Assembly: GCA_030688735.1 (NCBI GenBank) | Contig: JAUYJC010000211.1 | Location: 1 to 44,494 of the forward strand | DNA length: 44,494 nucleotides | Source of the DNA: Deltaproteobacteria bacterium | GTDB taxonomy: Bacteria > Desulfobacterota > Binatia > UBA9968 | Direction of reading: 5' to 3' | Shown: one piece after another, positions 36,007 to 44,494 of the stretch | How positions within the stretch are numbered: position 1 is the first letter of the stretch | Layout of the letters: the number at the start of each line of letters is the position of its first letter | Program-made: the position numbers and the translations under genes | Notes under the pieces: model-generated | Told to the model about the DNA's origin: nothing | The model's input: only the letters and a program-made list of their open reading frames with translations | Databases searched by the model: none

Positions 36007-38430
36007 TCATGCCCTCCTGATTCTCACCTGGGTTGTATTGAGCACGCCGAATCCCTTGAGCGTATCCGCTTCGTTGGCGATCAGGTCGTTTGGATTAGGT
36101 CCTTCGCCGCCGAAGAGCGGGATATGAACCACCTCGGGCCGCGTGCCTGAATAAATCTTGACGCGCAGCTTGACGCGCCCCTTTGCCGACTCCACCCAAA
36201 CCCAATCATTTTCTTTGAGCTTAAGGTCGGCAGCCGTTTTCGGATGCACTTCTACCCAGCTCTCCCACGGACTGTACAGATGGACCGCAGGCTGTTCGAG
36301 AAGCCAGGGCTGGTTGCGCCCTCCGCCCATGGGCCGGCTCATGAGACGGTAAGTATTGAGGCGCAGCGGAAACGATCCCGTTGGCGCGGGTCGAGGGATC
36401 GCCACCGCCGGCAGAAACAGCAGATCTTCGCTTTTGCCAGCGCCCAGAGTGCTGACAAACGAGTTTGTTGTTCCCTCTTGCTTGACCGCCTTATCGACCA
36501 ACTGCTTTAACTCCGTCGAGTAGAACTCGAACTTGCCGGAAGGCGTTTTGAGCAGCGCATTCAAGCCCACCGGCAAACCTGTGGGGTCCCACCAGGCGCC
36601 GCGCTCGAGCAGCGCATTCCAAAACGCGTCGAAATCCTTGAACTCGGGAATCCAGTATCCCTGGCGCTCGAGGACCTTTCTCAGGGCTTCTTCGGGGGGA
36701 GCGGAAGCGATGTATCCTCGTTTGGAATTGTATAGACCCTCCGCTCCCTGCTTGAGCAGCTCTTCAAATTTTTTCCAGGGAAAATTCTGCGCCACCGGCG
36801 CGCCGAGCGCTTGGGCCACCTGAAGCAATACGTCCGCCGTGTTGCGAGTCTGGTTAAGCGGGGCGGCGGCCGGCCGCGCGAGACTGAAGCAAGTGAAACC
36901 AGCAAGGTGAGTTACCTGATCGTCCTGCCATCGCTCCAGATAGGTCTGGTCCGGCAAGATAAGATCGGCCAGCGCGCTCGATTCGTCGAGGAAGGGCGAA
37001 AAACTGACGATGAACGGGACCTTCTTGAGCGCGCTCGCCAGAGCTTCTTTGGCTGGATGATTCGCCAACGGATTGGTGGCGAAGAAAAACAGCGCGTTAA
37101 CGGGATAGGGAGTTCCGCCGGCAATTCTCTCGGCCAACAGTTGCGGCGCGTCCGGAACCAACAAATACTGCTTCTCTCCCGCTCCGTCGATCCGCGACTG
37201 GGCCGCTCCTTGCTTTGCCGTGGCATCCTGCCGAACCGCCGGCAACGCCGCCAGGGGCAACGCACCTTGGATACGCAGGCCGCCGGCAACGCCGATGTTT
37301 CCGGCAAGTGCATTGAGACTGTGAATCGCCATGCGCGCGTGCAGATCGTCGGGTCCGTAGACCGGGCCGCGCTCGCCGATGACGATGGCCGGCTTGAGCG
37401 TGGCGAGATTTCTCGCGATCTCGATAATGCTCTTTACCGGCACGCCGGTGGCCGCGGAAACAGTCAGCAGCCCATATTCCCTCAAGACGAGATTTTTAAA
37501 ACCTAAATGCTGCTGGCCAGAGCTATCGACCCAGTCTTCGAAGCCGAAAGTGTGCTCCTCGACAAAGTCCTGGTCATAGAGCTGCTCGCGGATCATCGCG
37601 TTGGCGATGCCGAGCGCCAGGACGCCATCGGTCCCCGGCACGATGGAAATCCATCGGTCCGCTTTGATCGCCGTCGGTGAACGGCGCGGGTCTATTTGCA
37701 CGAACAGTCCGCGCCGCCGTTCGCTGCTGCGGCGCAGCCGCGCAAACGCGCGCGAGTTGTGCACCGGGCCGGTCCAGGACTCGAGCAGCCCAGCGCCGAA
37801 GGAGAGAATGAATTGCGCTTCCGCGAGATCGTAACCCAGCGGCTCGGTCACGCCCTGCATGAAGTGATGCGCGAGGGCGGGCCGTTCGGGAGAAAAGCAA
37901 CGGACGCGAATATAATTGGGCGTTCCGTAGCTCTCGGCGAAGCGCTGCCACAAGAGGTCGCGGTAGCCGCGGTACTGCCCGCCGAGGATGACCGCCGTGT
38001 GTGAAAGATTTTTCGCCCTGAGATCGGACAGAGAACTCACAACCTTCGCGATCGCCTCATCCCAGGTAATCGGCTTCCATTTGCCCTGGCCTCGCTCGCC
38101 GGCCCGCGCCATCGGTTCCTTGAGGCGGTTGGCGTCGTAAAGAAGTTGCAGTCCGCCAAATGCCTTGGGACAAAGCGAGCCGCGATTAATCGGATGCTGA
38201 CGATTGCCCGCGATGCCGGAAACCTGTCCATCGTGCGTGCGCACCATGAGCCCGCAGCCGCCGGGGCATTGCTGGCAAATCGATGGAACGATCACCTCCT
38301 CGGGCGTGGCCCACCGCTCGATATCCTCGGCTGCCGCGCCGACTTTGGACGAGAGTTGTCCTTTGGCGACGACGGCCGCTCCAGCGGTTCCGCCCAGCAC
38401 TTGGAGAAAGGTACGCCGAGTAAATCGCAT
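36007..38430 (-). CDS. Molybdopterin oxidoreductase family catalytic-type subunit (PsrA/ActB1-like), Tat signal
   Basis: RRTFLQVLGGTAGAAVV Tat-like leader; CQQCPGGCGLMV...GSLCPKA FeS ligands; molydop-binding C-terminus. Confidence 0.9.
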   Translation of the reverse strand: MRFTRRTFLQVLGGTAGAAVVAKGQLSSKVGAAAEDIERWATPEEVIVPSICQQCPGGCGLMVRTHDGQVSGIAGNRQHPINRGSLCPKAFGGLQLLYDANRLKEPMARAGERGQGKWKPITWDEAIAKVVSSLSDLRAKNLSHTAVILGGQYRGYRDLLWQRFAESYGTPNYIRVRCFSPERPALAHHFMQGVTEPLGYDLAEAQFILSFGAGLLESWTGPVHNSRAFARLRRSSERRRGLFVQIDPRRSPTAIKADRWISIVPGTDGVLALGIANAMIREQLYDQDFVEEHTFGFEDWVDSSGQQHLGFKNLVLREYGLLTVSAATGVPVKSIIEIARNLATLKPAIVIGERGPVYGPDDLHARMAIHSLNALAGNIGVAGGLRIQGALPLAALPAVRQDATAKQGAAQSRIDGAGEKQYLLVPDAPQLLAERIAGGTPYPVNALFFFATNPLANHPAKEALASALKKVPFIVSFSPFLDESSALADLILPDQTYLERWQDDQVTHLAGFTCFSLARPAAAPLNQTRNTADVLLQVAQALGAPVAQNFPWKKFEELLKQGAEGLYNSKRGYIASAPPEEALRKVLERQGYWIPEFKDFDAFWNALLERGAWWDPTGLPVGLNALLKTPSGKFEFYSTELKQLVDKAVKQEGTTNSFVSTLGAGKSEDLLFLPAVAIPRPAPTGSFPLRLNTYRLMSRPMGGGRNQPWLLEQPAVHLYSPWESWVEVHPKTAADLKLKENDWVWVESAKGRVKLRVKIYSGTRPEVVHIPLFGGEGPNPNDLIANEADTLKGFGVLNTTQVRIRRA

Positions 38431-38437
38431 TATTCCC

Positions 38438-38998
38438 TCACCGGTGACAGCTGTTGCAGTCGTTCAACAGGCTGCGCGCCGTTACGGAATGCGCCTGTGG
38501 CGCGGTGGTTTTTGCCGCCACGGCTTTCTCGCGGCTCTCATGGCAAGCGATACAGTCATTCATGTCGAGAGTCTTGAGCGGCGTGACCGGCGGCTTGGTC
38601 AGTGTCTCCATCGGCCCGTGACAGGTCTGGCACTCTATTTTTGCGAGGACGACGTGCGCGCGATGAGGAAAGAACACATGGCTCGGTAGACGCCAAACGC
38701 GCCGCCAGGGAACCTCTTGCCCCTTTTCCCCATAGGAGCGCAGCTTTTTGATTTCCTCGCTCTTGGTGTCTCCGCCGGCGTGGCAGGCCATACACAGAGC
38801 CGTCGCGGGCCGCCCTGCCACCGCGCCTTTCTCCGCGCTCTGATGGCAACCGGTGCAGGGCAGTTTGAGATCCAGATGAGTCTTGTGTGGAAATGCAATG
38901 GGCTGATAGACCCCGCCGCTCACCCAACCTGCAGAGTAAGCCCAAGTCAGCACACCTAACCCGACCACCACGATTAGAACGATCCTTTTCAACCCCAC
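38438..38998 (-). CDS. Pentaheme cytochrome c (ActA/c7-like)
   Basis: N-term TM; CTGCH, CMACH, CQTCH, CIACH, CNSCH. Confidence 0.88.
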   Translation of the reverse strand: MGLKRIVLIVVVGLGVLTWAYSAGWVSGGVYQPIAFPHKTHLDLKLPCTGCHQSAEKGAVAGRPATALCMACHAGGDTKSEEIKKLRSYGEKGQEVPWRRVWRLPSHVFFPHRAHVVLAKIECQTCHGPMETLTKPPVTPLKTLDMNDCIACHESREKAVAAKTTAPQAHSVTARSLLNDCNSCHR

Positions 38999-39209
38999 GC
39001 TAACCGCACTCCTTCTTTGGGACTAGCAAATTTGCCGTTCGAAACCGCAAGACGCATGCCATCAAATTTGCTGCTTTTTATTAGCGAAACCGAGTGCCGT
39101 TTCTTGAGACTTAGAAAAAATCCTGGTCATTATCGCGCAATTGCGAAACGGGGAACTCACTTGTGTCGGAACTAAAAAAAACTGCGGGAGTTTAGCCAGA
39201 GTGAGGGCG

Positions 39210-39249
39210 CAAAAAAACGCCTCTTCAGTTGCGACACTGAAGAGGCGTT
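39210..39249 (-). terminator. Intrinsic terminator downstream of 39282..39644
   Basis: Perfect 14-bp stem AACGCCTCTTCAGT-6 nt-ACTGAAGAGGCGTT followed by a T run on the minus strand. Confidence 0.85.
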
Positions 39250-39281
39250 AATGAACCGCCGCGTTCGATTAATTTGCGGGG

Positions 39282-39644
39282 TTATTTGGCGAGAGTACGA
39301 ATATAGGCGACAATGTCCGAGATCTCCTGATCGTTTAACTTCTTGCCACTGGCCGGCATAATTGGAGATTTTTTTTGCGACCCGCCGCCGTCCTTGATGA
39401 TGTCGAATAGATATTTGTCGCTGAGCGCCTTCATCGCCTTGCCGTCGCTCATATCTCCCGGCTTCGGATTCAAAACCGCCGCCGCCGCTCCGTCGCCTTT
39501 CCCCGTCTTCCCATGACAGCCGACGCAATTGGCGTCGTATTTAGTTTTCCCCGCTTTCGTGTCTCCCTTGGGTTGGTTCCACGCCGGTCCCGGAATCAGC
39601 GAAAGCAACAACAGGGCGGCGCCGGTGGAGTATGCAAATTTCAT
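39282..39644 (-). CDS. Periplasmic monoheme cytochrome c
   Basis: Signal peptide; CVGCHGKTGKGDGAAAAVLNPKPGDMSD; IVAYIRTLAK. Confidence 0.9.
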   Translation of the reverse strand: MKFAYSTGAALLLLSLIPGPAWNQPKGDTKAGKTKYDANCVGCHGKTGKGDGAAAAVLNPKPGDMSDGKAMKALSDKYLFDIIKDGGGSQKKSPIMPASGKKLNDQEISDIVAYIRTLAK

Positions 39645-39686
39645 TTTCCTCGTTTCTCCTCCCGGAATTTTCGACTCGTCTCTCTC

Positions 39687-41957
39687 TTAGAACTTAAGCT
39701 TTACCGCCACAAAACCGACATGTGCCTCATAGGGTCCCTTGAGCCGGTCGCCCAGGAAAATCGAGTTGGCCGTTCCGGTGTCCACATCGCCCATCCAGAG
39801 CTTCATGATATCGACTCCATAGTCCTTTGACGAAAAGCGATTGAAGTAGTAACCGAATTGCAGGTCGACGTTCTTGTGCAGGGCGTATTCGAAGCGGGCA
39901 AGCAGTTCGTGCCAGCGGTTGGTGATGGACGGATAATCGGTCGCCTGGGTACAACCGGCGCAGGTGCTGCCGCCGGAGTGCACGAGACTTTCACCGTAAG
40001 AAAACCCATACTGGAGGCGCAGGCCGAGGATTTTTTCTATGAGCTTCAAGTCGGTCCCCAAGCTGAAGGTGTGAATGCGGTCGACTCCGCGGCTGGTCCA
40101 AACTCTATCCGGATTGAGTGTAGGAGTCTGCGTAGTCGATGTCCGCTCAATGTTTTTCAGTCTCCAATCGAAGCGCTCCCAGTTGTAGTCGCCGAAGAAA
40201 CTCGCCCACATGAGCGGCGCATAGATAAAGCCGACCGACGGTGAATAATTGTTGTCTTTTTGAGTGCCGATTTCGGTTCGCGGATAATCGTCACGGATCA
40301 TATCAAAGCCGCCGTGCAGTGTGAGCATTTCCCACGGACTGATTTGGGCAAACAAGCTGACCTTGTCTCGCTTGCGCGCCGCCTCGTCGAGCTTTCGCAG
40401 TTCCTGGAGTCTATTGGCGATGATGTCCCCTACGTCGTCTCCCGTTTCGTATATGACTTCCCTCCCGGCGTTATACTCATGGGCATCGCGCAAATAGCGC
40501 CTGTAGCTCGCGCGGAACAGGAGCCAGGGGTTGGGCTTAATATCGACTGTGGGACCAAAGCTATGCTCATTCGCGTTCAGCACCTCGCGCCGGTTGCGGT
40601 GCGTCCTCTCCCAGCCATAGCTAAACTTGGCGCTGAGCCATTTGGCGAATTCGTAGCCGGCGTCAAGGCCAAGATTCTGCTTGGAATGGCCGTAGGGAAA
40701 GGAACGCAGCCCGTCGGCTGCGGCCGAAGAACCGGGGCCGGTATCGCTACGGATGTAACCGTCGGGAAGGAGGAGCCGCTTGCTATTATTTTGGAAATCA
40801 AAGTACCGGTAATATGCCTTTAGATCTAAGTTTTTTACGTAGCGGTTTATCAGCGTCAAGTTGACCATGGTCGGCCGCACCTCGCCGTCGAGGCTTTTGC
40901 GGAGCAACCTAGGCGGAGTGATCAGAGCGGCGCTGCAAGCGGCCGGATCGGTGCCGAAACACCGGTTACTCGTGAAGGGCAAAAATTTGTCGTCTTGGAG
41001 TCTCCAGCCGTGCGACACCGTCCCCAAAAAGCTTGTCATTAAAGGCAGTTTCGCCGTTCCCGTCAGAGTAAAATTATGGGCCTGATTGCTCGGGTAAAGA
41101 TCCAGTTGGCTGCGGCAGGTTGAATTCGGGGCGTCCACGCAGGCTGCGCCCAAGCCGGCGCTCGAGCTGAACGGATTGTCCCAAACCAGCGTACTGTCGT
41201 AATTGTGAAAGAGCGACGCATTATATTTCATCCCAAGGGTCCACCAGTTGGCCGCGTATTCCCCCCCCAACTCGATGTTGTGCGTCACGTAGTTGATCGG
41301 CTCGGCCAACTCGACGATGTTGGTAAAACCGTTGGTGACGGTGGCGAAGGCGCGATCGCCGTTGGTGCTCTGGGATGCGTAACCGGCGCTGAACGTCCAT
41401 CCCGGCGATGGGGTGTAGCGCAGCTTGAATCGCGCAAAACCTTGAATGAGCTTGAGATCAATGCCATGCGAACAGGTATTGACCCATCCTTCCACCGAGC
41501 CGACGCCGGCGGGGCAATTCCCCGCGGCGTTCCGCTTCGAAAGTAGACTAAACGTCCCATCGTGCCTGGCGAAGGGAGTGGCCGCCGTGTCGCCGTTGAA
41601 AAAGTGCGGGATCTGGTCCCATTCGACTTCGACGTCCAAGAGACCGTATTTGCCGAGCCGCAGACGAAAATTTTGATCGTCGCGGCCTGGCTTGGTGGCG
41701 TCCCATTCCAGATAGTAGTCGTTTTTCTTACTATCGACTTTAAGCTCAAGGCTAGGCACAATCACCGACTCCGGTAGGTCTCGGTACTCTTCGAATTTCG
41801 CCTTGTGGCCGACATGATTTTGCGGCAACCCGCCCACTTCGGCCGATCCGCTGATGGTATAATTCCCGACGTCGAGTTCGGCCTGCCCTGCCGTAGTGAA
41901 TACCAGGAGAGCCACCAGGCTTACGATTGAGATCCCTGTAATTTTTTTGTGTGCCAT
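39687..41957 (-). CDS. mtrB: MtrB/PioB family outer-membrane beta-barrel protein
   Basis: ISGSAEVGGLPQNHVGHKAKFEEYRDLPESVIVPSLELKVDSKKNDYYLEWDATKPGRDDQNFRLRLGKYG, repeated amphipathic strands, C-terminal ...VAVKLKF aromatic end; adjacent decaheme gene. Confidence 0.88.
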   Translation of the reverse strand: MAHKKITGISIVSLVALLVFTTAGQAELDVGNYTISGSAEVGGLPQNHVGHKAKFEEYRDLPESVIVPSLELKVDSKKNDYYLEWDATKPGRDDQNFRLRLGKYGLLDVEVEWDQIPHFFNGDTAATPFARHDGTFSLLSKRNAAGNCPAGVGSVEGWVNTCSHGIDLKLIQGFARFKLRYTPSPGWTFSAGYASQSTNGDRAFATVTNGFTNIVELAEPINYVTHNIELGGEYAANWWTLGMKYNASLFHNYDSTLVWDNPFSSSAGLGAACVDAPNSTCRSQLDLYPSNQAHNFTLTGTAKLPLMTSFLGTVSHGWRLQDDKFLPFTSNRCFGTDPAACSAALITPPRLLRKSLDGEVRPTMVNLTLINRYVKNLDLKAYYRYFDFQNNSKRLLLPDGYIRSDTGPGSSAAADGLRSFPYGHSKQNLGLDAGYEFAKWLSAKFSYGWERTHRNRREVLNANEHSFGPTVDIKPNPWLLFRASYRRYLRDAHEYNAGREVIYETGDDVGDIIANRLQELRKLDEAARKRDKVSLFAQISPWEMLTLHGGFDMIRDDYPRTEIGTQKDNNYSPSVGFIYAPLMWASFFGDYNWERFDWRLKNIERTSTTQTPTLNPDRVWTSRGVDRIHTFSLGTDLKLIEKILGLRLQYGFSYGESLVHSGGSTCAGCTQATDYPSITNRWHELLARFEYALHKNVDLQFGYYFNRFSSKDYGVDIMKLWMGDVDTGTANSIFLGDRLKGPYEAHVGFVAVKLKF

Positions 41958-41968
41958 CGTAGTACTCC

Positions 41969-42913
41969 TTAGCGCTGAAAGCGCCGGCCCGACGGGTGAT
42001 TAGAGCCGTGAATTTGGCTATGACAATTGGTGCAGCTACGGTTAAAGACAAACCTGGAATTGGCATTCCGCGGGGTGCTGGGATGTCGCGTGTGCACGTG
42101 GCATTGGGTGCACAACCTTGGGTCAGTGACTTTGAGCAGCCGGTCGTTTACCGAGCCGTGCGCCTCATGGCAATTGGCGCAATTTTCTATGGCCGGGGGA
42201 TGCTCCCAGAGAAAGGGGCCGCGCCGCTCGGCGTGGCACATGAAACAGGTTTCATTGACGCTTGACTTTATGAGCTGAGAAGGATTCGGCGTGCCATGCG
42301 GGTTGTGGCAGTCGGAGCAAACCATCTTGCCTTCGCGCAAGGGCATGTGGGATGAGCGCATGAGCTGGGCTTTACGCTGCAAGTGACACTGGCCGCAGAC
42401 TTCGATCTCCGCCCGGTTGATGGAGAAAGGAGTCTTGTCGCTGAGTTTGGCGAGTTGTTTGCCGCTGGTTTTTTCCATGAGCGTGTGGCAATTGACACAG
42501 GCGATGCCGCGGCTCGCGTGCGGGCCCGCTTCCCAGTAAGTCTGCATGCCGCGCTGATGGCAGCTAAGACAGGCATCGTTCTGGACCTTGGCCGATTCTC
42601 CCGAGTCCTTGCGAAACGTGATCATCCCACCCACGCCCTTGCCGCCACCGGCGGAGACGTGGTTGCTGCCCGGACCGTGGCAACTCTCGCAGGCCCTCCT
42701 TTCCTCCTCGTTGCGCGCGTTGAATAGAAAGATCTTTCCCATCCGGGTCTGGGAGAATTTTTCAAACGCGGGGGCGTGGCAGGCCTTGCAAACTTCGTTG
42801 CCCACGTACGTGGCGGGCCCCGGCTTTGCCGCCTCTTTTTCCGCCGACCAGACCGCCGGCAGATAGCCAAACAAGAACGCGCAGCACCACGCTGCGACGA
42901 TGAATCGTCTCAT
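41969..42913 (-). CDS. mtrA: Decaheme cytochrome c, MtrA/PioA/DmsE family
   Basis: 10 CXXCH motifs (CKACH, CESCH, CLSCH, CVNCH, CGQCH, CSDCH, CFMCH, CANCH, CTQCH, CTNCH); signal peptide at MRRFIVAAWCCAFLFGYLPAVWSA. Confidence 0.92.
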   Translation of the reverse strand: MRRFIVAAWCCAFLFGYLPAVWSAEKEAAKPGPATYVGNEVCKACHAPAFEKFSQTRMGKIFLFNARNEEERRACESCHGPGSNHVSAGGGKGVGGMITFRKDSGESAKVQNDACLSCHQRGMQTYWEAGPHASRGIACVNCHTLMEKTSGKQLAKLSDKTPFSINRAEIEVCGQCHLQRKAQLMRSSHMPLREGKMVCSDCHNPHGTPNPSQLIKSSVNETCFMCHAERRGPFLWEHPPAIENCANCHEAHGSVNDRLLKVTDPRLCTQCHVHTRHPSTPRNANSRFVFNRSCTNCHSQIHGSNHPSGRRFQR

Positions 42914-42996
42914 AGCTCCTCCCTCACGCTTGCGGAAACGCACGACCATGGATAATGTTTTTTCAAATACCACAGGTTGATGGGTTTGGCTAGGGG

Positions 42997-43335
42997 TCAT
43001 ACGGCCCATTTTTCGCGGGTCGAATTAATTTCGTCATCGCACAGCTCAAGAGGGCAGCCCGGATCGGCGCCGCGCGGGCAGCCGATGCTTCTCAGAGCGT
43101 ATATCGCCGCTTCGACGCGGTTCCTTAACTGAAGTTTTCTCAGAATGTTCTCCAGGTGCCGCTTGACGGTGGCGGGGCTGATCCCCAAGACTACCGCGAT
43201 CTCTTTGTTGGTCTTGGCGCGCGACACCAGAGCGATGACTCGTTTTTCGGCAGGGGTCAGCTGCGCCACTTTATTGACGTCGTCCGTCATAAATTTGGCG
43301 GCGCCCTCATCCGTGAAAGTCCTGCCGTAGCGCAT
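42997..43335 (-). CDS. Stand-alone LuxR-type HTH regulator (no receiver domain)
   Basis: LTPAEKRVIALVSRAKTNKEIAVVLGISPATVKRHLENILRKLQLRNRVEAAIYAL. Confidence 0.85.
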   Translation of the reverse strand: MRYGRTFTDEGAAKFMTDDVNKVAQLTPAEKRVIALVSRAKTNKEIAVVLGISPATVKRHLENILRKLQLRNRVEAAIYALRSIGCPRGADPGCPLELCDDEINSTREKWAV

Positions 43336-43355
43336 ATCGTTTGCTTCCTTCCGCG

Positions 43356-43985
43356 TTATTTCTTTTTCAAGTCGAAATTAACATCCACCACTTCCCCGTC
43401 GCGGACAATTGCGACTCCAGTGTCGGTGGTGCCGAGTTGCGGATGCCAGACTTGCACGCGATATTTTCCCAGTGGCACGCCGTCCATGCGGAAGTTGCCG
43501 CGCTTGTCGGCCGCCGCGATATAAGGATGGTCTTTGACAACGATAAACGCTTCCATGGCCGGGTGAGCGTTGCACAGAATGCGCGCGACGCCGGGTTTGT
43601 CGAAAACCTGGCTGCGCGATTTGCCGGGCGGGTAGAGTCCGAGATCGAATGATTTTGCGTCGGATTTGGAATAGACGTTGTGCCAGCTCTTGTCGTTGTT
43701 CGGGAACTCGACCGTCGTCCCCACCACGATGGGCAGTACGTACGGTGTGAATTTCATTTCTCTCTGGTCGAGGAGGGCCTTCTTGGATTTCGCGGCCGCC
43801 AGCCGTGCTTTTGCAGTTTCCTGCGGCACACCTTCCACCGAAACGACCACATCCGCCGTGGGTTTTCCCGCGATGGTGATTGTCCCCTTGACGATGCCAC
43901 CCTTGGCCGCTGTATCGGCGCCGTACGCTTCGGCGCCGAGCAGAAGCGTCGCGACAGCGATCCAGCCAAGACTTCGTCGGTTCAT
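43356..43985 (-). CDS. Secreted cupredoxin-like domain plus carboxypeptidase-regulatory-like domain
   Basis: Signal peptide; WHNVYS...ILCNAHPAM (H...CxxHxxM type-1 Cu pattern); GNFRMDGVPLGKYRVQVWHPQL. Confidence 0.7.
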   Translation of the reverse strand: MNRRSLGWIAVATLLLGAEAYGADTAAKGGIVKGTITIAGKPTADVVVSVEGVPQETAKARLAAAKSKKALLDQREMKFTPYVLPIVVGTTVEFPNNDKSWHNVYSKSDAKSFDLGLYPPGKSRSQVFDKPGVARILCNAHPAMEAFIVVKDHPYIAAADKRGNFRMDGVPLGKYRVQVWHPQLGTTDTGVAIVRDGEVVDVNFDLKKK

Positions 43986-44494
43986 TTTTTCACTCCCGGT
44001 TTGGGATTAAAGATAAAATCGACATTGAGGGATGCGCCGGCCTTGACCTCCACCATTTTGTCTTCGGCCCCCAGACTCTCGTGCCACACCCTGAGCCGAT
44101 AATTCCCGGCGGGAACGTCGTTGATCAGATACTCGCCATAGGCGTCGGTGACGGCGTGATAGGGGTGTTCCGTCACGACGATATAGGCGCTCATCCACGG
44201 ATGTACTTCGCACAGGATTTTAACGACCCCGGGTGTTACCAGCGGCTTTCGGCTGGTCCTCCCCGGGTAGAGTCCCACGTTGAAGTGCGGCTGGCCGCTG
44301 GCAAAATAGGCGTGCGCCGTGTGCAAGATCGGGTCGGTATTTTTTAGCAGGACAAACTGCCCGACGCTGGCCGCCTGCACGTGGGGAGCGAAGCGGCATT
44401 TTACGTTGTCGAGCTCATGCTGGACTTCCCTTTCCACCGCCTTTCCTTTGACGATCCCTTCGAGCGTCACCACGGCATAGCGGAGCCCCTGGCT
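43982..44494 (-). CDS. Second cupredoxin-like plus carboxypeptidase-regulatory-like protein, N-terminus beyond window
   Basis: ILHTAHAYF...ILCEVHPWM; GEYLINDVPAGNYRLRVWHESLG; frame open to the right edge. Confidence 0.7.
   Translation of the reverse strand, partial: SQGLRYAVVTLEGIVKGKAVEREVQHELDNVKCRFAPHVQAASVGQFVLLKNTDPILHTAHAYFASGQPHFNVGLYPGRTSRKPLVTPGVVKILCEVHPWMSAYIVVTEHPYHAVTDAYGEYLINDVPAGNYRLRVWHESLGAEDKMVEVKAGASLNVDFIFNPKPGVKK

Noticed and set aside
36007-38430. Calling the Mo-family subunit a nitrate, arsenate or polysulfide reductase
   Set aside because: Motifs support only the superfamily; substrate cannot be assigned without phylogeny.
1-44494. CRISPR arrays, tRNA or rRNA genes
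   Set aside because: No regularly spaced direct repeats, no TpsiC/acceptor patterns and no rRNA-like segments were noticed; a tool scan would be needed to exclude them formally.

Overview
This 44.5 kb window has three parts. (1) About 0.2-14.2 kb carries ordinary chromosomal genes: FAD monooxygenase, metallophosphoesterase, a frameshifted NMT1/THI5-like substrate-binding protein, polysaccharide deacetylase, SDR oxidoreductase, M28/PDZ peptidase, GST, a Pcs-like CDP-alcohol phosphatidyltransferase and alkaline phosphatase. (2) About 5.06-8.35 kb is an accessory islet inside that block: a convergent pair resembling the Nmad (nucleotide-modification-associated) families, a two-gene unit flanked by what looks like an integron attC site, and an unexplained structured intergenic region. 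(3) About 14.3 kb to the right edge is a nearly unbroken minus-strand electron-transfer supercluster with 78 CXXCH motifs in 13 cytochromes, plus one more in a sensor kinase. It contains monoheme, triheme (c7-like), tetra-domain, pentaheme, octaheme, nonaheme, decaheme and undecaheme cytochromes and a protein with 12 CXXCH plus one CX3CH. It also contains an NrfCD-like module, two [multiheme c + cytochrome b] modules, a Rieske/cytochrome b6-like complex with a multiheme subunit, an alternative-complex-III-like module (pentaheme c / Mo-pterin protein / FeS / NrfD), an MtrAB/PioAB-type outer-membrane conduit, and two cupredoxin-like secreted proteins at the edge. The most interesting claim is that these form one linked quinone-to-cell-surface (or reverse) electron-transfer system, possibly controlled by a heme-c-bearing histidine kinase. 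Direction of electron flow and substrate cannot be read from the sequence. All family calls come from reading motifs by eye; no searches were run.
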